64,000 nucleotides of DNA from Rhodopseudomonas infernalis. Lineage in GTDB: Bacteria; Pseudomonadota; Alphaproteobacteria; Rhizobiales; Xanthobacteraceae. The notes under the pieces are model-generated. The model was not told where the DNA came from. It worked only from the letters and a program-made list of their open reading frames with translations, and did no database searches. Each line of letters begins with the position of its first letter. Positions within the stretch are counted from its first letter, which is position 1. Where the stretch lies: NCBI RefSeq assembly GCF_022271405.1, contig NZ_JAJNAL010000011.1:62001-126000 (forward strand). Reading direction: 5' to 3'. The translations under genes were made by a program, and so were the position numbers. This document shows positions 1 to 9,518 of this stretch, piece by piece.

Positions 1-8
1 CTTTCCAC

Positions 9-124
9 CGTCATTGCGAGGAGTACCCGGATCGGCGCTTCGCGCCGTCCGAGCACAGGCTCTGCGACGAAGCAATCCAGCGTAGTGCGCGGGACTGGAT
101 TGCTTCGCTTCGCTCGCAATGACG
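9..124. repeat. Intergenic palindromic repeat (family A)
   Basis: The outer arms are CGTCATTGCGAG at 9-20 and its exact reverse complement at 113-124. A second nested pair, CGAAGCAATCCAG at 68-80 and its reverse complement at 95-107, lies inside. The element would fold into a long branched hairpin. Elements ending in GTCATTGCGAG are common between genes in Bradyrhizobium and Rhodopseudomonas (from memory). A right-half copy lies at 14577-14613. Confidence 0.85.
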
Positions 125-184
125 GAGGAGGGGGCTCGCTCTCTCGACAAGCCCGGCCATGACGGCGTTGTGAGTTCGGTGAAA

Positions 185-2152
185 CTAATTCGCCTTCGGC
201 TCGGTGGCCGGTGCGGTGGCGGCTGGCGCTGCCGGGGGCTCGGCTGCTGTGTCCGGCTCGCTCTTGCGGCCGCCGCCGGTGATGCGCTCGAGCACGGAGC
301 GGACGGCGTCGCGGGTCTTCTTGTCCTTGACGGCGTCGAGCAGGGGCGCGGAGGCGGGGGAGCGGCGGATCAGGCTTTCCGGATCGGGGAAGATCAGGGG
401 ATCGTCCCAGGGGCCCTCGACGATAAACGGCAGTTCGAAACCGGCCGCCGCGCCGGAGGCGTTGGCGAGGCTGGCGACGCCTTTAAGATCGTATTCCCGC
501 GACGGCACCGAGGCCGTGCCGGTCAGCGAGATTTTCGCGGTGGGGCCGTCGATGCGGATGTCGTCGGCGGTGGCGACGCCGTCGCTGAAGCGCACTGCGA
601 CGTTGAGGGTGGTGAACGGCGTCTTGCCGTTGCGGAAATTGCCGCCGCCCGACAGCGGCCGGCGCTCCAGCCGCTTCAGCAATTGCTCGACGTTGAAGCC
701 GGTGATGGCGCCGTCATGGCCGGTGAGCAGCGCCGAGCCGTCGAGCGACTGCGCCAGCCCGAACGGACTGGAGCCGGTGGCTTCCAGCGAAATACCAAGA
801 TTGCCGCGGCCCGACAGATTGCGCACGCCGAGCAGGTCGGAGGCGCAGGCTTGGAGATCGACGTCCCTGAACTGGAACTGGGTCTTGATGTTGGCAACGT
901 TGTCGCGCCGCGACACGCCGAGCGTGCCCTGGACGATGCCGCCATAGATCTGCGCCTCGCCGACGCTGAGCGCCAGCGCGCCCCCGCGCAGATTGGCGCT
1001 GAGCGCGGTGCGCCCCAGCGTCGAGGAGCCGAGCACGACCTTGGCGGCCGACAGCCGTACGTCGAGGTCGATCGGGTTGGTGGAGCCGAGGTCGAACAGC
1101 TGCCTGTTCCAGTCGCGGGCGCCGCTGGCGAGCAGCCGGACCGTCGAGATGTAGGGCGTGGCGTCGATCGAACCGGCGGCGAGCGTCGCCTGCAGGCCCT
1201 GATGGCCGCCGGCGATGGTGTAGGTCATCACGCCTTCGGCGACGTTCTTGTCGAGCTCGATATTGACGTTGGTCAGCGCCACGGCGGGCCCGACCAGGCT
1301 GGCGCGCGCCTTCATGGCGAAACGGCCGAAGCCGCCGGCGCCGGGCGGTTCCTGGCCGGCCCAGCGCAGTGCGTTGCGCAGCGAGGCGCTGTCGGCCGAC
1401 AGCGTGCCTTCGAGCACGAGGCTCGACTTATTGGCGATCGCGCCGTCGAACGCGAGCTTCATCGGCGCGCCGGCGAGCCGCAGCTTGAGGCCGGAGCGCT
1501 CCCCCGCCAGCGCCGCGATGAAGTCATTGACGCTGATGCTGCCGTCGATGCGCTCGCCGCGCCAGTCGAACTGGCCGGCGGCCGCGAAGGTGCGCGAGAT
1601 CGACGGCCAAGCCAGCGCCAGATCGATGTCGCTGATGTGCTCCAACACGTTGCTGGCGTCGTCCCGATAGGTCAGCGTGCCGTCCTGCAGCCGGATTTCG
1701 GAGAACGACACCTGATCGTCGAGCCCCGGCTTCATCGTCCGCGTCAGGCTCTTGATGAAAGGCGTCCAGTTGCTGCCACCGTCGGCATCGCGGACCACCC
1801 GGATGGTCGGCCGGATCAGTGCGATGTCGGCGATCTCGAAGCGGCGCAGCAGCAGCGGCAATAATCGCAGATTGGCCGTGAGTGTCTCGACGCTGAGGGC
1901 GGTTTCAGGTCCGCCGTCGCCGTTGCCCTTCAGCCGGACTGCGTTGAAGGTGACATAACTGCGCGGAAACACTGCAACGTCGATATCGCCGTCGACCGCA
2001 AGATCGAGCCCGGTCGCGGCGCGCAGCTGCGACTCGACGGCCTGGCGCATCGATCCCCGGTCGATCAGCAGCGACAGCGCGAGCGCGCCGATCACCACGA
2101 TGGCGATCAGCGCCGCCACCGATATCCCGAGGCGTCTGATTCCTTGGGCCAT
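185..2152 (-). CDS. AsmA family envelope protein
   Basis: This 655-residue protein has one N-terminal membrane segment (about residues 10-30) and then a long beta-rich region with the AsmA-type opening, where an early motif reads TGLDLAVDGDIDV. AsmA-like proteins are inner-membrane anchored, reach into the periplasm, and are linked to outer-membrane assembly and lipid transport. The last 30 residues are rich in Pro, Ala and Glu, which suggests a disordered tail. I prefer the ATG at 2152 over the TTG two codons upstream. The gene stands alone and diverges from the CoA-transferase genes. The family call is solid but the precise role is not known. Confidence 0.85.
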   Translation of the reverse strand: MAQGIRRLGISVAALIAIVVIGALALSLLIDRGSMRQAVESQLRAATGLDLAVDGDIDVAVFPRSYVTFNAVRLKGNGDGGPETALSVETLTANLRLLPLLLRRFEIADIALIRPTIRVVRDADGGSNWTPFIKSLTRTMKPGLDDQVSFSEIRLQDGTLTYRDDASNVLEHISDIDLALAWPSISRTFAAAGQFDWRGERIDGSISVNDFIAALAGERSGLKLRLAGAPMKLAFDGAIANKSSLVLEGTLSADSASLRNALRWAGQEPPGAGGFGRFAMKARASLVGPAVALTNVNIELDKNVAEGVMTYTIAGGHQGLQATLAAGSIDATPYISTVRLLASGARDWNRQLFDLGSTNPIDLDVRLSAAKVVLGSSTLGRTALSANLRGGALALSVGEAQIYGGIVQGTLGVSRRDNVANIKTQFQFRDVDLQACASDLLGVRNLSGRGNLGISLEATGSSPFGLAQSLDGSALLTGHDGAITGFNVEQLLKRLERRPLSGGGNFRNGKTPFTTLNVAVRFSDGVATADDIRIDGPTAKISLTGTASVPSREYDLKGVASLANASGAAAGFELPFIVEGPWDDPLIFPDPESLIRRSPASAPLLDAVKDKKTRDAVRSVLERITGGGRKSEPDTAAEPPAAPAATAPATEPKAN

Positions 2153-2354
2153 CGCCAATGACTATCCGGATCGATTTGTGGGCATGATGAGGGCAGGGCC
2201 CCCGCCGGCCCTCGGTCGGCCGGCAACTTGATCGGTTTTCTTGTCTGTTTCAAGGCCTTCCGGGCCGTAGCCTGTGGGCGCAATTGACGGCTCGCGCCGA
2301 TTTTGCTGAATAGACCCACTCGCAGAACAGCTCCTCTCATCAGGTCCCTGCTCC

Positions 2355-3071
2355 ATGAAAAAGGTTTATCCCGACGCCGAAACGGCACTCGCCGGAATCC
2401 TGCGGGACGGCATGATGATCATGTCCGGCGGTTTCGGGCTGTGCGGCATCGCCGAGACTCTCTCGGACGCGCTGCGCGAGTCCGGCGTCAAGGATCTCAC
2501 CGTCGTCTCGAACAATGCCGGCGTCGACGGCATCGGCCTCTCCAGGCTGCTCGAGACCCGGCAGATCAAGAAAATGATCTCGTCTTACGTCGGCGAGAAC
2601 AAGCTGTTCGCGCAGCAATTCCTCGCCGGCGAACTCGAACTCGAATTCTGCCCGCAGGGGACGCTGGCCGAGCGCATCCGCGCCGGCGGCGCCGGCATCC
2701 CGGCGTTCTTCACCAAGACCGGCGTCGGCACGCTGGTGGCCGAAGGCAAGGAAGTGCGCGAATTCGACGGCGAGAAGTACGTGATGGAGCGTGGCCTGTT
2801 CGCCGACATCGCGATCGTGCACGCCTGGAAGGGCGATACCGCCGGCAATCTCGTGTACCGAAAGACCGCGCGCAACTTCAATCCGATGATGGCCACCGCG
2901 GCGAAGATCACCATCGCCGAGGTCGAGCATCTGGTGCCGGCCGGCGAGATCGATCCCGACCACATCCATACGCCGGGCATCTTCGTCCAGCGCATCATCG
3001 AAGTCGGCACCGCCAAGAAACACATCGAGCAGCGCACCACGCGCAAGCGCCCCGAAACCGCGGCGAGCTGA
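2355..3071 (+). CDS. 3-oxoacid CoA-transferase, subunit A
   Basis: This 238-residue protein is the alpha subunit of a family I CoA-transferase of the ScoA/AtoD/PcaI type. It has the glycine-rich CoA-binding segment [10 protein letters not shown] near residues 25-34 and the family blocks [10 protein letters not shown] and GENKLFAQQ. With the next gene it should move CoA from succinyl-CoA (or acetyl-CoA) to a 3-oxoacid such as acetoacetate, in the cytoplasm. The stop lies 11 bases before the subunit B start, so the two are one operon. Sequence alone does not separate acetoacetate from 3-oxoadipate as substrate; the long ScoA-like form makes acetoacetate a little more likely. Confidence 0.88.
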   Translation: MKKVYPDAETALAGILRDGMMIMSGGFGLCGIAETLSDALRESGVKDLTVVSNNAGVDGIGLSRLLETRQIKKMISSYVGENKLFAQQFLAGELELEFCPQGTLAERIRAGGAGIPAFFTKTGVGTLVAEGKEVREFDGEKYVMERGLFADIAIVHAWKGDTAGNLVYRKTARNFNPMMATAAKITIAEVEHLVPAGEIDPDHIHTPGIFVQRIIEVGTAKKHIEQRTTRKRPETAAS

Positions 3072-3082
3072 GGAGACATCTG

Positions 3083-3733
3083 ATGGCCTGGACCCGCGAA
3101 CAGATGGCCGCCCGCGCCGCCAAGGAATTGCGCGACGGCTTCTACGTCAATCTCGGCATCGGCATTCCGACGCTGGTGTCGAACTACATCCCGGACGGCG
3201 TCGACGTCGTGCTGCAGAGTGAGAACGGCATGCTCGGCATGGGCCCGTTCCCGTACGAGGGCGAGGAAGATCCCGACCTGATCAACGCCGGCAAGCAGAC
3301 CGTCACCGAGCTGCCGTCGACCAGCTACTTCTCGTCAGCGGATTCGTTCGCGATGGTGCGCGGCGGCCACATCGATCTGTCGATCCTCGGCGCCATGCAG
3401 GTCGCCCAGAACGGCGACCTCGCCAACTGGATGATCCCCGGCAAGATGGTGAAGGGTATGGGCGGCGCGATGGATCTCGTCGCCGGCGTCAAGCGCGTCG
3501 TCGTGGTGATGGAGCATTCGGCCAAGGACGGCCCGAAGCTGCTGAAGAGCTGCAACCTTCCGCTCACCGGCGAGAAGGTGGTCGACATGGTGATCACCGA
3601 TCTCGCCGTGTTCACCATCGACAAGCACGGCAATGACGGCATGGCGCTGATCGAACTCGCCGACGGCGTCACCCTCGACGAGGTCAAGTCCAAGACCGAA
3701 GCCGATTTCCGCGTCGCGCTGAAGAACGCGTAG
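3083..3733 (+). CDS. 3-oxoacid CoA-transferase, subunit B
   Basis: This 216-residue protein is the beta subunit partner of the preceding gene. The catalytic glutamate that forms the covalent glutamyl-CoA intermediate is Glu47 in the family motif [10 protein letters not shown]. The segment [10 protein letters not shown] near residues 23-32 is also typical of subunit B. The ATG at 3083 gives the expected family length, and AGGAG sits 8 bases upstream. A palindromic repeat begins 7 bases after the stop and could form the 3' end of the transcript. Confidence 0.9.
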   Translation: MAWTREQMAARAAKELRDGFYVNLGIGIPTLVSNYIPDGVDVVLQSENGMLGMGPFPYEGEEDPDLINAGKQTVTELPSTSYFSSADSFAMVRGGHIDLSILGAMQVAQNGDLANWMIPGKMVKGMGGAMDLVAGVKRVVVVMEHSAKDGPKLLKSCNLPLTGEKVVDMVITDLAVFTIDKHGNDGMALIELADGVTLDEVKSKTEADFRVALKNA

Positions 3734-3740
3734 TTGCCGA

Positions 3741-3852
3741 CGTAGGGTGGGCAAAGGCGCGGAGCGCCATGCCCACGCGCCGCATGCGCGGCGAGCGGGT
3801 GGTTTTGATGAGTGCGTATGTGGTGGGCACGCTTCGCTTTGCCCACCCTACG
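3741..3852. repeat. Palindromic repeat with CGTAGGGTGGGCAAAG arms (family B, copy 1)
   Basis: Perfect 16-base inverted arms lie at 3741-3756 and 3837-3852. Both halves also contain an inner GTGGGCA/TGCCCAC stem. A second copy at 11066-11161 is in the opposite orientation, because the halves are swapped. It fills nearly the whole gap between the CoA-transferase operon and the LysR gene. Confidence 0.9.
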
Positions 3853-3877
3853 ATCTCGAGCCGTTCGATGAGGTCGC

Positions 3878-4792
3878 GTGCGCTTCCTGACCCTGCGCTA
3901 TTTCAACGAGGTGGCCAAGCTCGGCTCGATCCGCAAGGCAGCCGATCGCCTGCACGTCGCGCCGTCGGCAGTCAGCCGCCAGATCGCGCAGCTCGAACAC
4001 GAACTCGATGCCGTGCTGTTCGAGCGCTCCAAGGTCGGCGTGCAGCTGACGCCGGCAGGTGAGGTCCTCGCTCGCCAGAGCAACCGGATCTTTCGCGACC
4101 TCGCCCGCGCCCGCAACGAGATCGACGACCTGCGCGGGCTGCGTCGCGGCGAGGTCTCGCTGTACGTGATCGAAGGGCTGGTATCGGGACTGCTACCCGA
4201 TCTGCTCGCCAATTTTCATCACCGCTATCCGGCCGTCACCTTCCGCATCCAGACCGGATCGACCGACCGCATCATCGAAGCGCTGCTCGAGGACGAAGCC
4301 GACATCGGCATCACCTTCAACGCGATCCCGCGGCCGGAGATCGAAGTCATCGCCGAGCATGTCGAACCGATCGCCTGCCTGGTGGCGCCGACGCACGAAT
4401 TCGCCAATCGCACTTCGCTGACGCTCGATGATATCTGCAGCCAGACCATCGCGCTGCCCGAACACAGTTTCGGCCTGCGCCAGGTGTTCGAGCGGGCGAT
4501 CGCCAAGCGGCAGCGCTCGCCGCAGGTGCTGGTGACGACCAACTCGCTGGAGCTCACGAAGCGGATGGCGGCTACCGGCCAAGTCATCGCCTTCATGCCG
4601 GCGCTGACGGTGATCACCGAGCTGCATTCCGACGCGCTGCGGGCGATCCCGATCGCCGATCCGGCGTTCGCGGCTGCGCGCTCCAGCATCAGCATCCATC
4701 GCGACCGGCCGCTGCCCCACGCGCCACAGGAATTCCTCAAGGCCCTGGCGGACGCCATCCGCGGCCTCTCGAAAAGGAAGAAGCTCCGCTGA
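3878..4792 (+). CDS. LysR-family transcriptional regulator
   Basis: This 304-residue protein has an N-terminal winged helix-turn-helix of the LysR type (residues about 5-62, with SIRKAADRLHVAPSAVSRQ) and a C-terminal periplasmic-binding-like effector domain. The start is GTG at 3878; the reading begins MRFLTLRYFNEV as expected for the family. It is co-oriented with, and 101 bases upstream of, the Rut/ABC operon, so it is a reasonable candidate regulator of that operon. Many LysR genes are divergent from their targets, and this one is not. The effector is unknown. Confidence 0.92.
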   Translation: MRFLTLRYFNEVAKLGSIRKAADRLHVAPSAVSRQIAQLEHELDAVLFERSKVGVQLTPAGEVLARQSNRIFRDLARARNEIDDLRGLRRGEVSLYVIEGLVSGLLPDLLANFHHRYPAVTFRIQTGSTDRIIEALLEDEADIGITFNAIPRPEIEVIAEHVEPIACLVAPTHEFANRTSLTLDDICSQTIALPEHSFGLRQVFERAIAKRQRSPQVLVTTNSLELTKRMAATGQVIAFMPALTVITELHSDALRAIPIADPAFAAARSSISIHRDRPLPHAPQEFLKALADAIRGLSKRKKLR

Positions 4793-4893
4793 GGTGTTGC
4801 CTTTTCGGCAGGGTCGCATGACCGATTCTCGACTTTTCGGAGCACACGCTCCCTCCTTAGTCTGGTGTCACAGGCCCCAACGGAGGACACGTC

Positions 4894-5952
4894 GTGACAT
4901 CTGAGCGCAAAGGCAACAAGCTGTTCACAGGCGCCGCCTCGCGGCGCACCGTCTTGCTGGGGGCCAGCGCGGCCGCCATGGTGGCGGCATTCGACCGTCT
5001 CGGCAGTCCCGCCGCCGCGCAGTCGCTGAAGGCCATCAAGGTCTCCGAGGCGATCCATCTCGGCATGTACGTGTCGGTCTATGCGGCCAAGCACGGCGGC
5101 TTCTTCAAGAAGCACGGCCTCGACGTCGCGGTCAGCTCGGCGGGCGGCATCGCGCTGGCGCTGCCGGTGGTGCTGTCGGGCAATGCCAGCTTCGCCGTCA
5201 CCGGCGCCGGCATGTCGGTCAACGCCGTAAACGAGGGGGCCAAGGTCAGCAACATCGCCAAGGTAGTCGGCGGCGTCGCGATGTGGGCGGTCGCCAAGCC
5301 CGGCACCAAGGTCGGCGGCATCGCCGACTTCAAGGGCAAGACCATCGCCACGCTGCGCTTCCCGTCCTCCACCATCCAGACGCCAACCTTCGCCATGAAG
5401 GACCGCGGCGGGTTCGACCCGGAGGCGAGCGGCGTTAAATTTCTGCAGCTGCCGCAGGGCGCGCAGGCCCAGGCGGTTCTCGATGGCCGCGCCGACTTCG
5501 CCACGATGTTCGAATGGGACGTCTCGATCGCCAAGGAAAAGTTCGGCCTCGAGCCGGTGTTCGCCTTCGCCGACATCATTGGCCCGCTGTCGTGGACGAC
5601 CGCGATGACGCAGAAGAGCGTGATCGAGAAGGATCCGGCGATGGTGCAGGCGTTCTGCGACGCGCTGGCCGAGGCCCAGGCGGCGCTGCACACCGACCGC
5701 GAGCTGTTCGTCAAAGCTTCGGTCGCCGAATTCCCGCAGGTCGGCGAGTCGGTGATCCGCTCCGCGGCCGGCAATCTGCTCGACCACTCCGCCGCAATTC
5801 CGAAGAACCCGACCATTTCCAAGGCCGAGTGGGACGCCGACATGGCGTTCGAACTCGCCGGCGGCTCGATCAAATCCGGCCGGCCCTACGAAGAGATGGT
5901 CGACAACAGCTTCGCCGAAAAGGCGACCGCCAAGGTCGGCAAGGCCGGCTGA
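4894..5952 (+). CDS. ABC transporter substrate-binding protein (NMT1/SsuA-like)
   Basis: This 352-residue protein starts at GTG 4894 behind CGGAGG. Its N-terminus has a twin-arginine pair (Arg17-Arg18 in [10 protein letters not shown]) followed by a hydrophobic stretch ending in AAAQ near residue 43, so export by Tat to the periplasm is likely. The body resembles binding proteins for sulfonates, nitrate and thiamine-pyrimidine precursors (NMT1/THI5 type). It is the first gene of a seven-gene operon whose enzymes match the Rut pathway, so a pyrimidine or ureido compound is the likely ligand. That ligand is inference. Confidence 0.85.
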   Translation: MTSERKGNKLFTGAASRRTVLLGASAAAMVAAFDRLGSPAAAQSLKAIKVSEAIHLGMYVSVYAAKHGGFFKKHGLDVAVSSAGGIALALPVVLSGNASFAVTGAGMSVNAVNEGAKVSNIAKVVGGVAMWAVAKPGTKVGGIADFKGKTIATLRFPSSTIQTPTFAMKDRGGFDPEASGVKFLQLPQGAQAQAVLDGRADFATMFEWDVSIAKEKFGLEPVFAFADIIGPLSWTTAMTQKSVIEKDPAMVQAFCDALAEAQAALHTDRELFVKASVAEFPQVGESVIRSAAGNLLDHSAAIPKNPTISKAEWDADMAFELAGGSIKSGRPYEEMVDNSFAEKATAKVGKAG

Positions 5953-5966
5953 AGATCGAGAGCATC

Positions 5967-6653
5967 ATGTCCAAGCAATTGTCCGCCCGTCCCGAGGCCG
6001 TCGATCTCGACGCCGCCGCCACCGCGCTGATCGTCGTCGATATGCAGAACGGCTACTGCTCGCCGGGCGGTTACTTCTCGCATCTGGGCGTCGACCTCGC
6101 GCCGACCCAGAAAGTGATCCCGGCGATTGCGCGGCTGGTATCGACCGCGCGCAGCGCCGGCATTCAAGTGGTCTGGCTGCAGAACGGCTGGGATCCGGAG
6201 CTGAAGGAAGCCGGCGGTCCGCATTCGGTCAATCAGCGCAAGGGCAACTCGCTCAAGCTGATGCGCAGCCGTCCCGAGCTCGCCGGCAAGCTGCTGACCC
6301 GCGGCGGCTGGGACTACGAGCTGGTCAAGGAACTCGCACCGGAGCCGACCGATCTCGTCGTGCCGAAGCCGCGCTACAGCGGCTTCGCCGGCACCGCGCT
6401 CGACAGCCTGTTGCGCAGCCGGCGGATCGACACGCTGCTGGTGTGCGGCGTTGCCACCAACGTCTGCGTCGAATCCACCATCCGCGACGCGTTCTTCAAG
6501 GAGTACTTCCCAATTCTGGTGCGCGACGCCTGCTATCAGGCCGGGCCGGAGTTCTGCCAGCAGGCGACGATCTACAACGTCGAGAGCTTCTTCGGGTGGA
6601 GCTCGACCGTCGACGACGTCGCCCATGCGCTCGCCTCCAGCATCGCCGCCTGA
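5967..6653 (+). CDS. rutB: RutB-like ureidoacrylate amidohydrolase (isochorismatase family)
   Basis: This 228-residue cysteine hydrolase aligns over its whole length with E. coli RutB as I remember it, sharing segments such as [24 protein letters not shown] and [11 protein letters not shown]. The catalytic triad appears as Asp25, Lys134 and Cys167. RutB releases carbamate (CO2 and ammonia) from ureidoacrylate produced when RutA opens uracil. The gene lies 14 bases after the binding-protein gene and is in the same operon. The RutB family assignment is strong; the true substrate could be a related ureido compound, since no rutA is in the window. Confidence 0.87.
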   Translation: MSKQLSARPEAVDLDAAATALIVVDMQNGYCSPGGYFSHLGVDLAPTQKVIPAIARLVSTARSAGIQVVWLQNGWDPELKEAGGPHSVNQRKGNSLKLMRSRPELAGKLLTRGGWDYELVKELAPEPTDLVVPKPRYSGFAGTALDSLLRSRRIDTLLVCGVATNVCVESTIRDAFFKEYFPILVRDACYQAGPEFCQQATIYNVESFFGWSSTVDDVAHALASSIAA

Positions 6654-6682
6654 TTTTCGGTTCTGACAACCAAGGAGTGTCC

Positions 6683-7069
6683 ATGCCGTTCGAAGTTATC
6701 ATTCCGCCCGGATCGCCGCCGCCGCTCGCGCCCTACAGCCCCGGCACCAAAGCCGGCGGCTTCATCTACGTCTCCGGCACTCTGGCGATCGGCCCCAAGG
6801 GCGAGACCGTCGGCGCCGGCGACGCGACCGCGCAGACCCGCTTCGTGCTGGAGTCGATCAAGTCGGTGATCGAGGCCGGCGGCGGCACCATGAAAGACGT
6901 GGTGTTCAACCAGATCTTCCTCAAGGATCTGTCCGACTATGCGGCCATGAACGCTGTCTACAAGGAGTACTTCCCCGAGACTCCGCCGGCGCGCTACTGC
7001 ATCCAGAGCCCGCTGGTGCGTCCGGAATTCCTCGTCGAGATCGCTACCACCGCCTACGTCGGGACCTGA
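6683..7069 (+). CDS. rutC: RutC/RidA-family enamine deaminase
   Basis: This 128-residue protein belongs to the YjgF/RidA family and matches RutC, with the opening [19 protein letters not shown] and a C-terminal block [10 protein letters not shown]. RutC acts on the 3-aminoacrylate stage of uracil breakdown, and RidA proteins in general hydrolyse reactive enamines. AAGGAG lies 7 bases before the ATG. It sits between rutB and the permease gene, starting 29 bases after rutB. Confidence 0.87.
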   Translation: MPFEVIIPPGSPPPLAPYSPGTKAGGFIYVSGTLAIGPKGETVGAGDATAQTRFVLESIKSVIEAGGGTMKDVVFNQIFLKDLSDYAAMNAVYKEYFPETPPARYCIQSPLVRPEFLVEIATTAYVGT

Positions 7070-7071
7070 TC

Positions 7072-7911
7072 ATGGCCAATGCGGAGATCGTGGATCGCAT
7101 GCCCGAGCAGACAGCCGATCGGAAGCCGGCCAAAGCCTCGCAACGCTCGATCTCCGCGCCCTGGTTCGCGCGGGGCAGGATCCTTGTTCTGCAGCTGCTG
7201 CTGATCGGCGGCTTCCTGCTGCTGTGGGAAGTCGCGATCCGCGCCGAGTGGATCAAGGTCTATCTCTACGGCCAGCCGACCGGCATCTGGCGCGAGCTGG
7301 TGAAGGGTTTCACTACCGGCACGCTGCTGAACGACACCTGGGTCACCGCCAAGGAGTCGGTGATAGGCTTCCTGATCGGCAGCATCGCGGGGTCCGCGGC
7401 CGGACTGTTGCTGTGGCTGTCGCCGACCGCGGCGGCGGTGCTGCGGCCGCTGCTGATCGCGCTGAACGGCCTGCCGAAGATCGCACTGGCGCCGCTGATC
7501 GTGGTCTGGTTCGGCGTCGGCATCGAATCCAAGATCGCCGTCGCCGCGATCATCACCTTCATCGTCGCGATGATCACCAGCTATGCGGGCACGCAGGAAA
7601 TCGACGGCGACTATCTGAAGATGCTCAAGGCGCTCGGCGCCAGCCGGCTGCAGATGTTCCGCATGGTGATCGTGCCCGGCTCGCTGCCGTGGATCGCCTC
7701 GGCGTTCCGCCTCAACATCGGCTTCGCGATGATCGGCGCGGTGGTCGGCGAATACATCTCGGCCGATCAGGGCCTCGGCTACCAGATCTACTACGCCGGC
7801 ACGCTCTACAATCTCAACGCGGTGTGGGGCGGAATCCTGGCTCTGATGCTGCTGGCGGTGCTGCTCGACAGCGCGGTCGGCTGGGTCGAACGCCGCATGA
7901 AGTGGCGCTGA
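7072..7911 (+). CDS. ABC transporter permease (SsuC-like)
   Basis: This 279-residue integral membrane protein has about six predicted membrane segments, the first at residues 36-52. The cytoplasmic EAA-type loop is near residues 180-200 (LGASRLQMFRMVIVPGSLP), where the ATPase docks. It belongs to the binding-protein-dependent permeases for sulfonates, nitrate or taurine. Its ATG is 2 bases after the rutC stop, which implies translational coupling. It works with the binding protein at 4894 and the ATPase at 8728. Confidence 0.9.
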   Translation: MANAEIVDRMPEQTADRKPAKASQRSISAPWFARGRILVLQLLLIGGFLLLWEVAIRAEWIKVYLYGQPTGIWRELVKGFTTGTLLNDTWVTAKESVIGFLIGSIAGSAAGLLLWLSPTAAAVLRPLLIALNGLPKIALAPLIVVWFGVGIESKIAVAAIITFIVAMITSYAGTQEIDGDYLKMLKALGASRLQMFRMVIVPGSLPWIASAFRLNIGFAMIGAVVGEYISADQGLGYQIYYAGTLYNLNAVWGGILALMLLAVLLDSAVGWVERRMKWR

Positions 7912-7919
7912 GGCCGGCC

Positions 7920-8735
7920 ATGCCGATCGCTCAATTGTCGGACGTCGCGCTGCGCTATGAGATTGTCGGCTCCGGCGAGCCGGTGCTGCTGGTCGCCGGA
8001 CTCGGCGGCTCGGCCGGCTACTGGGCGCCGAATGTCGAGGCCTTCGCGGCGCGTCATCAGGTGGTGCTGCATGATCATCGCGGCACTGGCGGCAGTACCC
8101 GGTCGGAGATGGACTACTCGGTCGAGCTGCTTGCCGACGATCTGTTGCGGCTGATGGATCAGCTGAAGATCGAGAAGGCGCATCTGGTCGGTCATTCCAC
8201 CGGCGGCGCGATGGGCATCGTGCTCGGCGCGAGGGCGCCGGATCGGATCGCCAGCCTGGTGCTGTACGCCACCTGGGCCGAGCTCGACGCACAGATGGAG
8301 CAGTGTCTCAGCCTGCGCCGGCGCATTCTCAGCAGCATGGGCGAGGCGGAGTATCACCGCGCCACGCCGCTGTTCCTGTATCCGCCGTCCTATGTGCGCG
8401 ACCACAAGGCCGATCTCGAGCGTGAGATCGCCGCAGCCGTGGCCGCGACTCCGTCACGCAGCATCATGGATGCGCGCGCGGCCGGCATCATGGCGTTCGA
8501 CGGGCTGCGCTATCTCGACGACATCTGCTGCCCGACGCTGGTGCTGGTGGCGCGGGACGACATCCTGACGCCGCCTTATTCGTCCGAGCTGATCGCCGCG
8601 CGCATCGCCGGCGCCGAACTCGTCCAGGTGCCGCACGGCGGCCACGCTTTCTCCCGCGTCGAGCCGGCTGCGTTCAACAGCCTGACGCTCGACTTCCTTG
8701 CCGCTCATCCGATCGGGACCCATGCTCATGTCTGA
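7920..8735 (+). CDS. Alpha/beta hydrolase, RutD-like paralogue with Ser nucleophile
   Basis: This 271-residue alpha/beta-hydrolase has the elbow GHSTGG with Ser93, an acid near Asp213/Asp214 (ARDDILTPP) and His242 (PHGGHAF), so the classical triad looks complete. It shares the RutD-like segments DHRGTGGS and LFLYPP with the second hydrolase at 9519. The two are paralogues in one operon. RutD proteins are proposed to hydrolyse aminoacrylate to malonic semialdehyde. This copy could act on another intermediate. The ATG at 7920 is 8 bases after the permease stop, and its end overlaps the ATPase start. Confidence 0.85.
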   Translation: MPIAQLSDVALRYEIVGSGEPVLLVAGLGGSAGYWAPNVEAFAARHQVVLHDHRGTGGSTRSEMDYSVELLADDLLRLMDQLKIEKAHLVGHSTGGAMGIVLGARAPDRIASLVLYATWAELDAQMEQCLSLRRRILSSMGEAEYHRATPLFLYPPSYVRDHKADLEREIAAAVAATPSRSIMDARAAGIMAFDGLRYLDDICCPTLVLVARDDILTPPYSSELIAARIAGAELVQVPHGGHAFSRVEPAAFNSLTLDFLAAHPIGTHAHV

Positions 8736-9513
8736 CGCCAACATCGTGCTCAATGCGGAGAAGGTCGGAATGACCTTCGAGGCCGCCAATGCGGCGCCGG
8801 TGACGGCGATTGCCGACATCGGCTTCCAGGTCCACCGCGGCGAGATCGTCGCCATCGTCGGGCCGTCCGGCTGCGGCAAGACCACGCTGTTCAACATCAT
8901 CGCCGGCCTGCTGAAGCCGACCGACGGCCGCGTCGAGGTCAACGGCGAGCCGGTTCACAGCGCCACCGGTCATGTCGGCTACATGCTGCAGAAGGACCTG
9001 CTGCTGCCGTGGCGAACGGTGATCGACAACGTGATCCTCGGCCTGCAGGTGCGCAACACGCCGCGCAAGAAGGCCGAAGCGATCGCGCACGAGCTGATCG
9101 AGAACTATGGGCTCAAGGGCTTCGAGCACAGCTATCCGTCGGAACTGTCCGGCGGCATGCGGCAGCGCGTGGCGTTCATGCGCACGCTGGCTTTCAGCCC
9201 GGACGTGATCCTGCTCGACGAGCCGTTCTCGGCGCTCGACAGCCAGACCCGGCTGGTGCTGCAGAGCGACGTGCTGCGCATCATCCGCGAGCGGCAGTGC
9301 AGCGTCGTGCTGGTGACCCACGATGTCGGCGAGGCCATCACGATGGCGGACCGCATCGTCGTCATCACCAGCCGTCCGGGCCGGGTGAAATCGATCCACC
9401 CGGTCAACATCGCGGCGGAGCAGCGCCATCCGCTGAAGATCCGCAAGCTGCCGGAGTTCACCGCGCTGTACGAAACCATCTGGTCCGAACTCGGTATCGA
9501 TCTGGCGGCGTGA
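8728..9513 (+). CDS. ABC transporter ATP-binding protein (SsuB/TauB-like)
   Basis: This 261-residue ATPase has Walker A GPSGCGKT (residues 45-52), the signature LSGGMRQR near residue 140, Walker B DVILLDEP near 158-165, and a following switch His in VTHDV. It energises the permease at 7072. The preferred ATG at 8728 overlaps the previous stop as ATGTCTGA; an ATG two codons upstream (8722) is also possible. It lies between the two RutD-like genes, so transport and catabolism are made from one message. Confidence 0.92.
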   Translation: MSDANIVLNAEKVGMTFEAANAAPVTAIADIGFQVHRGEIVAIVGPSGCGKTTLFNIIAGLLKPTDGRVEVNGEPVHSATGHVGYMLQKDLLLPWRTVIDNVILGLQVRNTPRKKAEAIAHELIENYGLKGFEHSYPSELSGGMRQRVAFMRTLAFSPDVILLDEPFSALDSQTRLVLQSDVLRIIRERQCSVVLVTHDVGEAITMADRIVVITSRPGRVKSIHPVNIAAEQRHPLKIRKLPEFTALYETIWSELGIDLAA

Positions 9514-9518
9514 GCAAT

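Noticed and set aside
119-1864. Long open frame opposite the AsmA-like gene
   Set aside because: It is the shadow of a clear AsmA protein, with repetitive Arg/Ala/Gly/Gln content and a start inside an intergenic repeat.
4225-5787. 520-codon minus-strand frame across LysR and the binding-protein gene
   Set aside because: It spans two well-supported genes on the other strand and shows no family features.
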